This document shows positions 14,486-23,217 of a DNA stretch of 64,000 nucleotides, one piece after another. Both the position numbers and the translations under genes were made by a program. The stretch lies in the IMG/VR virus record IMGVR_UViG_3300027965_000004, positions 1-64,000 of that record, one strand, 5' to 3'. Below the pieces are notes generated by a model that saw nothing but the letters and a program-made list of their open reading frames with translations, had not been told where the DNA came from and made no database searches. Position 1 is the stretch's first letter; each line of letters opens with the position of its first letter. The stretch is from a virus.

Positions 14486-15462
14486 ACGCCGACGCGCGCT
14501 TGATTCGCGGGGACTGCTTGAAGGTGCTGCCCACGTTGGGGGTAGGATCGGTGGATGCCGTCGTGACCGATCCGCCCTATGGCCTGAAATTCATGGGCCA
14601 GAATTGGGATCATGGCATTCCCGGCGTGTCATTTTGGTCGGCGACCTTCCGGGTGCTGAAGCCCGGCGGCTACCTCTTGGCCTTTGGCGGCCCGCGGACC
14701 TTCCATCGGCTGGCCAGCGCCATCGAGGACGCCGGATTCGTAATTCAGGATACGCTTTGTTGGCTTTACGGCACCGGTTTTCCCAAGCACAAGAGCAAGC
14801 TCAAGCCAGCTTGGGAGCCGATCATCATGGCCTGGAAGCCGGCACCAAGGGCAACGCCGTTGAACATTGACGAGTGCCGAGTTGCCGGGCCCGGGTGGAG
14901 TAAGCAAGACGGGCCATCCGGCGCAGGATGCAAGACAGGAAAGTTCATGGGCGTGGTTGGCCTCGGTGAGCCCACCCAGGCTAACGGCTTTCGGCGGTCA
15001 ACGTCTGGCCGCTGGCCTGCTAACGTGGTCTTGGATGACGAGGCAGCACGGTTGCTGGATGAGCAGAGCGGGGAGCGGAAGAGCGGCGGCAAGTCTGGCG
15101 CGAGCTACTTTCAGGCTACCAAGGCTGTCAACTGCTACGGCGATGGTCTGTGCGGTGCCACACCACGATTTAGCGACACCGGCGGCGCCTCGCGCTTCTT
15201 CTACTGTGCCAAAGCTTCTCGGCGCGACCGTGGCGAAGGCAACACCCACCCGACCGTGAAGCCTGCCCGGCTCCTCGAATGGCTGATCCGCCTGGTGAGC
15301 CGGAAGGGTGGTTTGATCCTGGACCCATTCATGGGCAGCGGCACTACCGGAGTCGCCTGCCGCCAGGCCGGCCGCCGCTTCCTCGGCATCGAAAAGGACC
15401 CCGCTTACTTCGCGATTTGCGAACAACGCATTGCCGAGGCACAAGCGGCACTGGCAGCCTGA
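14482..15462 (+). CDS. DNA adenine-N6 methyltransferase, class beta
   Basis: The 326-residue protein has DPPY at residues 30-33 and DPFMGSGTT at about 281-289. The HPTVKPARLLEWLIRLV block before motif I is typical of N6-adenine class beta enzymes. The central region, residues 130-240, is the likely target-recognition domain. It is the third orphan methyltransferase of the window, without a restriction partner. The start is on an ATGA overlap. It lies just upstream of the packaging genes. Confidence 0.85.
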   Translation: MNADARLIRGDCLKVLPTLGVGSVDAVVTDPPYGLKFMGQNWDHGIPGVSFWSATFRVLKPGGYLLAFGGPRTFHRLASAIEDAGFVIQDTLCWLYGTGFPKHKSKLKPAWEPIIMAWKPAPRATPLNIDECRVAGPGWSKQDGPSGAGCKTGKFMGVVGLGEPTQANGFRRSTSGRWPANVVLDDEAARLLDEQSGERKSGGKSGASYFQATKAVNCYGDGLCGATPRFSDTGGASRFFYCAKASRRDRGEGNTHPTVKPARLLEWLIRLVSRKGGLILDPFMGSGTTGVACRQAGRRFLGIEKDPAYFAICEQRIAEAQAALAA

Positions 15463-15510
15463 GCGGGGCAAAAGCGACAGAATGTCGCCGGACTGGAGAC
15501 ATCGTGAGAC

Positions 15511-16206
15511 ATGGCCGGTAGCAAGAAAAAGCGACAGCAGCCCCAGGGACAGCACCGCGACGGCTCCGGCCTGACCCCCAAGCAGGCTCGTTTTGTCACG
15601 GAATACTTGTTAGACCTCAACGCCACGCAAGCCGCGATCCGGGCGGGGTTTAGCGCCAAAGCGGCCCATGTCCAGGGCGCGCGGATGCTAAGGAATGCTA
15701 AGGTCCGCGCCGCCATCGATCGCGCCCAGGCCGAGCGCGCCGGCCGTGTCCGGATCGAAGCCGATCGGGTCCTGCAAGAGATCGCCACCCTGGCCTTTAG
15801 CGACATCGGCCAGGTCCTGGACTTCACCGGGGACGTGCCCCGGCTCCGGCCGGCGCAGGAGATCCCCGAGGCGGCCCGCCGCGCCATCAGCGCCGTCAAG
15901 ACGCGGCGGTACACCGAGGGGCGCGGGGAGGATGCCCGCGAGGTTGAGGTTGTTGAGTTCAAGCTGTGGGACAAACTCGGCTCCCTCCGCGACCTCGGCC
16001 GGCACCTCAAGCTCTTTACCGACCAGCACGAGCACAAGGTTTCCGTGGACTTGAGCGGGTTATCCGATGAGCAGCTGCTACAACTCGAAACCCTCCTTCG
16101 CGCTGCCGAGTCTGGCGGAGGTTCAGGCGGAGATCGCGCGACGCAAGCCGCTGTGGCGGCCGTTCCCGGGTCCGCAGACGGAAGCGTACCTGAGCCCGGC
16201 GGATGA
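15511..16206 (+). CDS. terS: Terminase small subunit
   Basis: The 231-residue protein has GLTPKQARFVTEYLLDLNATQAAIRAGFS, an N-terminal helix-turn-helix of the Terminase_2 type (packaging-site binding), a VLQEIATLAFSDI segment and a C-terminal KLWDKLGSLRDLGRHLKL oligomerisation-type helix. The last 45 residues overlap the large subunit start. A small inverted repeat (GCGACAGAATGTCGC) lies at about 15471-15485 just before the gene. Confidence 0.88.
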   Translation: MAGSKKKRQQPQGQHRDGSGLTPKQARFVTEYLLDLNATQAAIRAGFSAKAAHVQGARMLRNAKVRAAIDRAQAERAGRVRIEADRVLQEIATLAFSDIGQVLDFTGDVPRLRPAQEIPEAARRAISAVKTRRYTEGRGEDAREVEVVEFKLWDKLGSLRDLGRHLKLFTDQHEHKVSVDLSGLSDEQLLQLETLLRAAESGGGSGGDRATQAAVAAVPGSADGSVPEPGG

Positions 16207-17698
16207 GCTGTTCTACGGCGGCGCGGCCGGGGGTGGAAAGTCTGATTTGCTGGTCGGCCTGGCCCTGACCGCCCACAAGAAGAGCCTGCTCTTGCGCCGC
16301 GAGGCCGTGCAACTGGTCGCCGTGGTGGAGCGGCTCAAGGGCATCGTCGGCACGACCGGGGCCTGGCGGTCCAGTGGCCACGGCGGCCTGATGCGCGTCG
16401 GCGGCCGGTCGGTGGAACTGGCCGGCTGCGAGCAGGAGGACGACCGGCTCAAATACCAGGGCCGCGACCACGACGCCAAACTCTTCGACGAATTAACGCA
16501 CTTCTCGCGTAGCCAATATCAGTTTATCATCGGCTGGAACCGCACGGACGACCCGCGGCAGCGCTGCCGGGTGGTCTGCGCCGGCAACCCCCCGACCAAC
16601 CCGGAAGGCCGGTGGGTGGTCGAGGAGTGGGCGCCCTGGCTGGACCAGCAGTATCCCGACCCCGCCCGGCCCGGGGAGTTGCGCTGGTACGCCATGCTCG
16701 ACGGCAAACTGGTGTGGGTGGACGGGCCGGCGTCCTTCCGGCACAAGGGGGAGGAGATCGTCCCCAAGAGCCGGACGTTCATCCCCGCGAAGGTCCAGGA
16801 CAACCCGGTGTACATGGAGACGGGGTACATGGCTCGGCTCCAGGCCATGCCCGAACCGCTGCGCTCGCAAATGCTGTACGGGGATTTCGGGGCCGGGGTG
16901 GAGGATAACCCGTGGCAAGTCATCCCAACCGAATGGGTGCGGCTGGCACAGGCCCGCTGGCAGCCGATCAACACGCGCGGCCGGGGCTTGTCGGCCCTGG
17001 GCGTGGACGTGGCCCGCGGCGGCGGCGACAAGACGGTGATCAGCCGGCGCTACGGCACCTGGTTCGCGCCGCTGGAGAAGCACCCCGGGGCCTCGACTCC
17101 TGACGGTCCGGCCGTGGCCCGCCTGGTCAAGCTAGCCAGCCTCGAAAATAAGCAGTGCGTGGTCAATATCGACGTGGTTGGGGTGGGTTCATCCCCCTAC
17201 GACTTTTGCCGCCACGCCGGCATCAGCAACCTCCACCCGATCAACTTCGCGGAGGGGACGGACCGGCGCGACCGCTCCGGCCAGCTTGAGTTTTACAACG
17301 TGCGCGCCTTTGCGTACTGGCGGCTGCGTGAGGCCCTGGACCCCTCGGGCACGGAGCAAATCGCCCTGCCGCCCGACCCGGAGTTGCTGGCGGATCTGAC
17401 GGCGGCGCGGTGGGAGATGACGCCGCAAGGGGTGAAGATCGAAAAGAAGGTGGACATTGCCAAGCGGATTGGTCGCTCACCGGATTGTGCCGACGCCTGC
17501 GTTCTCGCGAACTTTCCCTCCGCGCCCTTCGAGGTTGGCACGCCGCCGACGGGGCACGGCAACGCCATTGACCGGCTGCCGGCCGACGTGTTCGGCGGCG
17601 CCGGCGGGGGCCAGGCAACCGCGTCGGGCGCCGGTCCCGAATCCATCTGGGGTGCCGGCGGGCTGGGCGGCGGCGCTGGGGGGATGCCGGCCTGGTGA
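16067..17698 (+). CDS. terL: Terminase large subunit
   Basis: The 543-residue protein has a Walker A at GGAAGGGKSD (51-60), a Walker B at AKLFDELTHF, a coupling motif near CAGNPP and the nuclease-domain start LGVDVARGGGDKTV. A later DVVGVGSSPYDF block belongs to the RNase H-like nuclease. It cuts and pumps phage DNA into the prohead. It overlaps terS by 140 bases. A later start cannot be excluded because the first 15 residues are not conserved-looking. Confidence 0.9.
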   Translation: MSSCYNSKPSFALPSLAEVQAEIARRKPLWRPFPGPQTEAYLSPADELFYGGAAGGGKSDLLVGLALTAHKKSLLLRREAVQLVAVVERLKGIVGTTGAWRSSGHGGLMRVGGRSVELAGCEQEDDRLKYQGRDHDAKLFDELTHFSRSQYQFIIGWNRTDDPRQRCRVVCAGNPPTNPEGRWVVEEWAPWLDQQYPDPARPGELRWYAMLDGKLVWVDGPASFRHKGEEIVPKSRTFIPAKVQDNPVYMETGYMARLQAMPEPLRSQMLYGDFGAGVEDNPWQVIPTEWVRLAQARWQPINTRGRGLSALGVDVARGGGDKTVISRRYGTWFAPLEKHPGASTPDGPAVARLVKLASLENKQCVVNIDVVGVGSSPYDFCRHAGISNLHPINFAEGTDRRDRSGQLEFYNVRAFAYWRLREALDPSGTEQIALPPDPELLADLTAARWEMTPQGVKIEKKVDIAKRIGRSPDCADACVLANFPSAPFEVGTPPTGHGNAIDRLPADVFGGAGGGQATASGAGPESIWGAGGLGGGAGGMPAW

Positions 17699-18676
17699 CT
17701 ACAGCCACTCCCGGAATTTGACCGGCCGCGGCTCGGGTTCGCTGGCCGGGGTCGGTGGGGTTGGCGCGGCGACCGGCTGCTTCTTGGCCCCGTATTCGTG
17801 GAGGTCTGCTAAGCTCTTGACCTCAGGAATGGTGCCGTCCCCGAAAAAGCCGGGCGACTCTCGGAGTCGTTGGGTCAGCACCCGCATATCAATCATCGGC
17901 GTGGACTTCGGCGGCTGCTCCCAGCCGGTAATCGCCCCCAGCGTGTACGGTGTCGGTGGTTGCTCCACGTACAGGCTGCCGGTTCCCAAGATCACGGCGC
18001 CGACGGTTGCGCCGCTCTCGATTTTGACCGTGCCTTTGCCCATAAACAAGAACCCGACTTGTCCGCCCTCGATGCGCACGGGGTTGTCGTTGTCGCCTTG
18101 GACCAAGATAGCGCCCTTCTTAGCCGCGGCGATCAGTTCCCAGTTCCTTTTGTCCATCGCCTCGTAGTTCTCTTCCGCAGCCTTCAGTTTCTTGAGTCGC
18201 TTGCGGGCCACACGGCGCGCGATCTTGGACACCTCTTCCGCCCGGCGAACTCTCGCCATCAACTCCCGCTCAATCGTCGGTTCCAGGTCTGGCATAGCAA
18301 TCGGCCGGCCGCTGTGTGCCATCGCTTGAGCCATTGCGCCCCGCACGTAATCCGCGACGGCCTTGGCGAGCGGGGAGTCGTCGGCGGGCTTGACCTTGAT
18401 GCAGTGGGCGTTTTCACGCTCTAGCCGTGCCACCTCCTCCAGCAGCAACCGCACGTCGGCGGCGACCTCGCCCGTCGTAATGCTGCCCCATTCGCCGGGG
18501 GGAATGATGCCGGCGAGGCGGTTGGCCCGCTTCAGGATGGCGGCTTTTTCTTCCATCGTCAGCATGTCAGTCCTCCGAAAAGCCGCCCTCGGCGGTGAAC
18601 CGGGCGGCGGCGGGGTGGTCGGCGCCGGGGTGGTCGGCGCCGGACCGCACCGGCAGTGAACGTGTTCCGGCATCAT
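17699..18676 (-). CDS. Opposite-strand gene between terminase and portal, beta-solenoid-like segment
   Basis: Translated on the minus strand, 325 residues. The N-terminus MMPEHVHCRC precedes two APTTP repeats. From residue 38 there is a helical region, LLLEEVARLEREN, and a long basic coiled coil near 150-185. Between about 205 and 260 there are short beta-type repeats (VRIEGGQVGFLFMGKGTV, KIESGATVGAVILGTG), reminiscent of bactofilin-like polymer folds. A minus-strand promoter of the 18-bp class ends about seven bases before the ATG at 18676, so a leaderless message is likely. An internal ATG at 18565 has a good GGAGGA site. Function unknown. Confidence 0.65.
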   Translation of the reverse strand: MMPEHVHCRCGPAPTTPAPTTPPPPGSPPRAAFRRTDMLTMEEKAAILKRANRLAGIIPPGEWGSITTGEVAADVRLLLEEVARLERENAHCIKVKPADDSPLAKAVADYVRGAMAQAMAHSGRPIAMPDLEPTIERELMARVRRAEEVSKIARRVARKRLKKLKAAEENYEAMDKRNWELIAAAKKGAILVQGDNDNPVRIEGGQVGFLFMGKGTVKIESGATVGAVILGTGSLYVEQPPTPYTLGAITGWEQPPKSTPMIDMRVLTQRLRESPGFFGDGTIPEVKSLADLHEYGAKKQPVAAPTPPTPASEPEPRPVKFREWL

Positions 18677-18682
18677 GTCGCC

Positions 18683-18712
18683 ATTGTACCCGCGTGCCCC
18701 CGCCGAGTTGAG
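18683..18712 (-). promoter_or_regulatory. Minus-strand promoter of the 18-bp-spacer class
   Basis: On the minus strand the -35 CTCAAC (18712-18707), an 18-bp spacer and the -10 TACAAT (18688-18683) are followed by the ATG of the opposite-strand gene at 18676. The -35 lies back-to-back with the plus-strand portal promoter and shares five bases with it. The predicted transcription start coincides with the ATG. Confidence 0.6.
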
Positions 18713-18737
18713 CCCGGCCGCGCGTCCGTGGTATGCT
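18708..18737 (+). promoter_or_regulatory. Plus-strand promoter upstream of the portal gene
   Basis: The -35 is TTGAGC (18708-18713), the spacer is 18 bp and the -10 is TATGCT (18732-18737). The 5' leader to the portal ATG at 18787 would be about 43 bases. The -35 shares five bases with the divergent minus-strand promoter, so the two probably compete. Confidence 0.65.
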
Positions 18738-18786
18738 CGACGCGCCGCCCGCCCCGTCCGATCCCCTGTCCGCTGGCCCCTCCATC

Positions 18787-20793
18787 ATGCCCAGTTTGAG
18801 CGACTTCTTCCGCAGCCTGACCCGCCTGCCCCTGACTATGCTGGGCCGGGTGCGTCCCGAGAGCGCGGAGAGTCAGTTTCTCGCGATGGAGAAGCTGCGC
18901 GCCTACCTGGGTTCGGCCGGCGCCCACACCCGGTTCCTGCCCTTCCTGGACAATTTCTCGAACGAAACCGGGGACATGCGCACCGCCTACCGCAAGATGT
19001 TGATTGCCGAGCCGGCGGTCAAGGCGGCGCTGCTCAGCAAGGTCCTGGCGGTCGCCGCCCTGGACGTGACGGTCCAGCCCGCCAGCAAGAACCCGCGCGA
19101 CCAGCAGATCGGCGATTTCGTCAGCTACGCCCTCGACCGCTCCAAGGGCGGCACGCGCAAGCTGGTGTCCTCCGTCCTGATCCCCGGCCTCATGGACGGC
19201 TACTCGATCTGTGAGAAGGTGTGGACGCGCGAGACCCGCGGGCCCTGGAAGGGCTTGATCCGGCTCAAGGGCGTGAAGTCCAAGGACACGGCGCGGCTGT
19301 ACATGGAAGGCGACGACTTCCGCAACGTCACCGCCGTCGTCGATTACTTCTCCAGCCGCACCTACCACCCGGGGAACTTCGTCCTGTGGCAGCACATGCC
19401 CCTCTTCGAAAACCCCCTGGGGAATAGCGATTTCCGCGCCGCCTACCGGCCGTACTGGCTCATGCAGACCGCCTGGCAGCTGCGCGCGATCGCCATGGAG
19501 CGCTTCGGCCTGCCGGTCCTCAAGGGCACCTACATCGAGGGGTCGAGCCAGAAGGCCAGCCTCGAAACCGCCTTGCAGCTGCTCCGCGGGCAGTCGTGGT
19601 TCACCATCCCCGAGGGGGCCAAGGTCGAGGCCATGGAGCTGGCCACGCGCGGCACCGCCGATTTCGAGAGCGCCATCGCCGACCTCCGCAAAGAGATTTA
19701 CCTGGCCATCTGCGGGGCCTTCCTGTTCGCGCTCGAGGGCAACACCCCGCACGGCGCCGGCGACACGTCCATCCACCAGGACACCGCCGAACTGCTCCAG
19801 TGGGCCCTGGCCGCCGAGATCGCCGACCTCATCAACGACCAGTTGATCCCCGACCTGGTGGACCTCAATTTCGAGGACGCCGATTACCCGCGCGCCTCGC
19901 TGGGGGCGGTCAACGTCGGCGAACTCAAGCTGGAGATGGACATCGACACCGGGCTCTCCAAGCTCGGTCTGCCCCTGTCGCGGAGCGAGCTCTATGAGAA
20001 ATACCACCGCACGCCGCCCGCCGATCCGGCCGACACGCTGACGCCGCCGGCGCCGGGCGGTGCGGCCGGTCAACCCGGCATCCAGGCCGTGATCCCGCAC
20101 GGCGAGCGGCCGCCCCTGGACCCCGATGACCCGGATTCCTTCTGCGGCGGCCCTGGCTCCAACAAACCCGGACCTTGCCCCGGGGGCGGCGACGGCAGCC
20201 AGACCGGGACCGGCGGGATTGAAGCCAAGCGTGCCTCCATCCTCGCGCGCGCCAAGGCCCTGCCCCGTCAGGCGGTGGACAAGGCCGTCCGCTTCGCCAA
20301 GGCGAAATACGACCAGCTGGAACAGCGCTACGGCCGCACATACGCCGTGGCCATCATGGGCGCCGGGGTCCTCGGCGTGCCGGTCCCGCTGCCCGGGGCT
20401 TCCTTCGCCACCGCCCTGCCGGTCGTGGCCGTCGCCGAGCTGCACCGGCGGTTCGCGCCAGGGAGCCATGCGGAGACCTTCGCCTCGCCGGACGTGACCT
20501 TGAGCCCGGAGCAGATCCGGCAGCTGGGTCGCCAATTCGTCGCCGAGGTCGCCACCGGGCTGGCGCAGGACCATGCCGCCTTCGCCGGCCTGTACCCCGA
20601 AGGTGCCGTCCTCGAGGCCGACCCCGCCGACAACGGCACCGGCGCGACGGACGCCGCCACGGACGACCCCGACCGCTGGGACCCGGACGACCGTTACCGG
20701 TACGCCGAGGACGCCGCCGACCCGGGGGTGTCGGCCGCCGACCCCTTTCGCGCCGGGGCGGAGTGGCAAGGCTACCTCACAGGTCGCCGGTAA
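18787..20793 (+). CDS. Portal protein, DUF935 (Mu gp29-like)
   Basis: The 668-residue protein has the DUF935 core. This includes EPAVKAALLSKVLAVAALDV, ICEKVWTRE, GNFVLWQHMP, the RFGLPVLKGTY segment, SWFTIPEGAKVEAMELA and IHQDTAELLQWALAAEIADLINDQLIPDLVDLNF. The dodecameric portal is the DNA gate of the head. From about residue 450 the C-terminus adds a FCGG...PGPCPGG motif and a small helical domain with a GAGVLGVPVPLPGAS hydrophobic segment. These are not part of the usual portal and the motif recurs in the next gene. The ATG at 18787 is used because the ORF start at 18733 overlaps the -10 of the promoter. Confidence 0.85.
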   Translation: MPSLSDFFRSLTRLPLTMLGRVRPESAESQFLAMEKLRAYLGSAGAHTRFLPFLDNFSNETGDMRTAYRKMLIAEPAVKAALLSKVLAVAALDVTVQPASKNPRDQQIGDFVSYALDRSKGGTRKLVSSVLIPGLMDGYSICEKVWTRETRGPWKGLIRLKGVKSKDTARLYMEGDDFRNVTAVVDYFSSRTYHPGNFVLWQHMPLFENPLGNSDFRAAYRPYWLMQTAWQLRAIAMERFGLPVLKGTYIEGSSQKASLETALQLLRGQSWFTIPEGAKVEAMELATRGTADFESAIADLRKEIYLAICGAFLFALEGNTPHGAGDTSIHQDTAELLQWALAAEIADLINDQLIPDLVDLNFEDADYPRASLGAVNVGELKLEMDIDTGLSKLGLPLSRSELYEKYHRTPPADPADTLTPPAPGGAAGQPGIQAVIPHGERPPLDPDDPDSFCGGPGSNKPGPCPGGGDGSQTGTGGIEAKRASILARAKALPRQAVDKAVRFAKAKYDQLEQRYGRTYAVAIMGAGVLGVPVPLPGASFATALPVVAVAELHRRFAPGSHAETFASPDVTLSPEQIRQLGRQFVAEVATGLAQDHAAFAGLYPEGAVLEADPADNGTGATDAATDDPDRWDPDDRYRYAEDAADPGVSAADPFRAGAEWQGYLTGRR

Positions 20794-20854
20794 GGGGACC
20801 GACCGGGCGCAGGCGGAGCAACTGCTCACCAGCGCCCAGCGGCAAGGCGCCGCG

Positions 20855-22351
20855 GTGCTGGGGTCGCTAGCCACGGCCGCCGTGGAACGCCTCGTCGCCC
20901 GGGGCGGCCGGGGCAAGCGGCTCTTTACCGACGCCGAGCGGCAACGGTTGGCCGGTGTCTTCACCCGCATCAACGGCACCGCCGAGCTGTTGGGCCGGGC
21001 CCGCATCCGCCAGCGCCAGGCCCACGCCGAGAAACACCGCGAACTGGCCCGCCACGCCGAGCACGAGCCGGATTTCGACTTCCAGATTTTCCGGGAGCCG
21101 AAGTCCGGGGAGCTGCATCCCATGGCGCCGGCCGAGGCCGTGGCCTACTTCACAGGCCTGGCCCCCAGGCTCCGGGTCGATCCGGAACGCTTCGGTGCCC
21201 GCCTGGAACGGCACGCCTTCACGCTGGCCGCGGCCACGGACAAGGTGTTGCTGGGCAAGGTGCAAGACGCGATTGCCCGGACACTCCAGACAGGACAAGG
21301 CGGCGCCGCCGACGTTCAAGCGATCCTTGACGCCGCCGGTGTTAGCCCGCGCAGCCCGGCCTACGCCGAGACAGTTTTCCGCACGAACGCAATGGATGCC
21401 TACACGACCGGCACCATGCGGGAGCTGCAAGACCCCGACGTGGCCGACACGTTCCCGGTGTGGCAGTACCTCGGCATCCGCGACGGCCGGCAGGGGGAGG
21501 ACCACGAGCCCCACTTCGACCGGTATTACCCCAACGCGGTCAGCTTCCAGGAAGTGAGAGGGGACAGGGTTTACAATTGCCGCTGCGACCTCCGCCCGGT
21601 CTCAAAATACGAGTGGAAGGCGCTTCAGGCCGGCGGCGCCCAGGTCGCGAGCTTCGCGGAGGAATTTTGCGGCGGCAAGGGCGGCAAGCCGGGGCCGTGC
21701 CCCTTGAACAAGCCCCGGCCGCAGGGGGAGCCCCGCCGGCCGCGCGTCCGGGAAGAGGAGCCCTCCGCCAAGGCCCGCCGCGCCAAGGCCGCGCACGTCC
21801 TGGTCGGCAAGGACATCCAGCGCTACGCCGAGGAGCACAACGAGCCGCGTTTCGCCAAGGCCATGGGCGGCGTCAGCTTCCCCGACTCCGAGCCCGTGGA
21901 CGTGGCCATCCCCGGACCCACGGGCGCCGTCGCCCACGGGGTCGAACTCAAGACGATGGTCTCCAACGGCAACAACAAGCTGACGATGGACAGCTACGCC
22001 CAGGTGCGCAAGATCGAGTGGGAGCGGGCGCAGAAGGCCACCTTCCACACGGTCGTGTCCGACGACCGCCAGGTCTACAACGCCAAGGGCGAAGGCCGGC
22101 ACGACGACTCCCGGCGCGTCTACTACTACCGCCGCGGCGTGGCCGGCAGCGCGCGCATCGACGGCATGTACCGCTGCAAGAACGAGGCGGAGCTGAAGCA
22201 GCTGATGGCCATGCCGGAGAAGGACCTGCCCCCGGCGGCCCGGCGCACCGACGGCAAATTGCGCGTCGGCCGCTGGAAGTTCTTCCAGGACGACCAGGGC
22301 AAGGGCTACCGCAACACCCAAACCGGGCAGGAGTTCCGGGCCAAGAAATGA
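20855..22351 (+). CDS. Minor head protein (Mu gpF-like) with C-terminal nuclease-like domain
   Basis: The head-morphogenesis fold is visible as YAETVFRTNAMDAYTTGTM, TFPVWQYLGIRDGRQ, and the NCRCDLRPVS box near residue 240. After it comes FCGGKGGKPGPCP, then a domain with PVDVAIPGPTGAVAHGVELKT. In that domain Asp and E-x-K are spaced as in PD-(D/E)xK nucleases. The true start is uncertain. The frame is open back to 20573, but codon use there follows the portal frame. The GTG at 20855 is the first in-frame start after the portal stop and has no clear ribosome-binding site, so read-through or frameshifting from the portal is possible. Confidence 0.72.
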   Translation: MLGSLATAAVERLVARGGRGKRLFTDAERQRLAGVFTRINGTAELLGRARIRQRQAHAEKHRELARHAEHEPDFDFQIFREPKSGELHPMAPAEAVAYFTGLAPRLRVDPERFGARLERHAFTLAAATDKVLLGKVQDAIARTLQTGQGGAADVQAILDAAGVSPRSPAYAETVFRTNAMDAYTTGTMRELQDPDVADTFPVWQYLGIRDGRQGEDHEPHFDRYYPNAVSFQEVRGDRVYNCRCDLRPVSKYEWKALQAGGAQVASFAEEFCGGKGGKPGPCPLNKPRPQGEPRRPRVREEEPSAKARRAKAAHVLVGKDIQRYAEEHNEPRFAKAMGGVSFPDSEPVDVAIPGPTGAVAHGVELKTMVSNGNNKLTMDSYAQVRKIEWERAQKATFHTVVSDDRQVYNAKGEGRHDDSRRVYYYRRGVAGSARIDGMYRCKNEAELKQLMAMPEKDLPPAARRTDGKLRVGRWKFFQDDQGKGYRNTQTGQEFRAKK

Positions 22352-23217
22352 GCACCTACCTCACCCTCGACGGCGGCCTGCCCCTGGACCTGGCGAGCAA
22401 CCGGGGCTGGGGGGACTTCGTGCGCTGGGCCGATCGTCTGGACGCGGGCGCCTTCGGCCAGGTCGCCCACCTGGCGGAATACGGCTGGTGCCAAGAGCCC
22501 GCGCTCCTGCGCGCCCAGCTGGCCGCGGCGCTCAGACTCAGGCCCCCCGATGACCACACCGCCGGCGTGGCCCGGACGCTTTTGGAGGCCCTGGACGGCC
22601 CCGCGGAGGTCGTCACCATCACCAACGGGCAGGGGCCGGACACCGGGGGCGCCGCCGCCTTCGCCGAAAACCAGATACTTGATCTGCCCGACATCCGGCA
22701 GGAAGATCACTTCAGCTGCGGCGCCGCCGCCGCGATGGCCGTGGGCCGTTACTTCGGCGTCGGCCCGGCCACCCTCCCCGAGTGGAAAAAAGCCCTGGGC
22801 ACGGACGTGGAAGAGTCCACCCGGCCGGGCGCCATCGTCCGCTACCTGCGCTCCCTGGGACTGTCGGTCCGGGTCCGGCACCACATGACCATCGCCGACT
22901 TGGCTCAGGCCGTCGCCGAGGGCTCTCCGGTCATCTGCCCGGTGCAGGACTACGGCCGCGAGCTGCCCAAGGAGGCGGACTTCGATTACGGCCATTACCT
23001 CGCCGTCTGTGGCATCATCCCCGACCAGTACGTGGCGGTGCAGGATTCGAGCGAGGACAACGTCACGCGCGGCTCCGGCACCATCGCGGCGCCGGGCAAG
23101 GTCCTCATCCACCAGGCCGACTGGCTGCGTGACTGGCACGACCAAGACATCGACGGCGTGAAATACGTGAGATACGGCATCGTCGTCGGCAAGCCCGAAC
23201 CCCCGGAGTCCGCATGA
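22348..23217 (+). CDS. C39-like cysteine peptidase in the head module
   Basis: The 289-residue protein has EDHFSCGAAAAMAVGRYFGV near residue 117 (catalytic Cys), DYGHYLAVCGI near 215 (His) and VQDSSED near 232 (Asp), in the order of C39-type papain-like peptidases. The N-terminal 100 residues are helical and unassigned. It starts by overlapping the head protein stop and ends on an ATGA with the spike gene. It may process a head or tail protein, or act on the host at entry. The substrate is unknown. Confidence 0.65.
   Translation: MSTYLTLDGGLPLDLASNRGWGDFVRWADRLDAGAFGQVAHLAEYGWCQEPALLRAQLAAALRLRPPDDHTAGVARTLLEALDGPAEVVTITNGQGPDTGGAAAFAENQILDLPDIRQEDHFSCGAAAAMAVGRYFGVGPATLPEWKKALGTDVEESTRPGAIVRYLRSLGLSVRVRHHMTIADLAQAVAEGSPVICPVQDYGRELPKEADFDYGHYLAVCGIIPDQYVAVQDSSEDNVTRGSGTIAAPGKVLIHQADWLRDWHDQDIDGVKYVRYGIVVGKPEPPESA

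Noticed and set aside
18673-21123. Minus-strand 816-residue ORF antisense to portal and minor head protein
   Set aside because: Composition and codon use fit the plus-strand genes; long antisense ORFs are expected in GC-rich DNA. The real minus gene ends at 18676.
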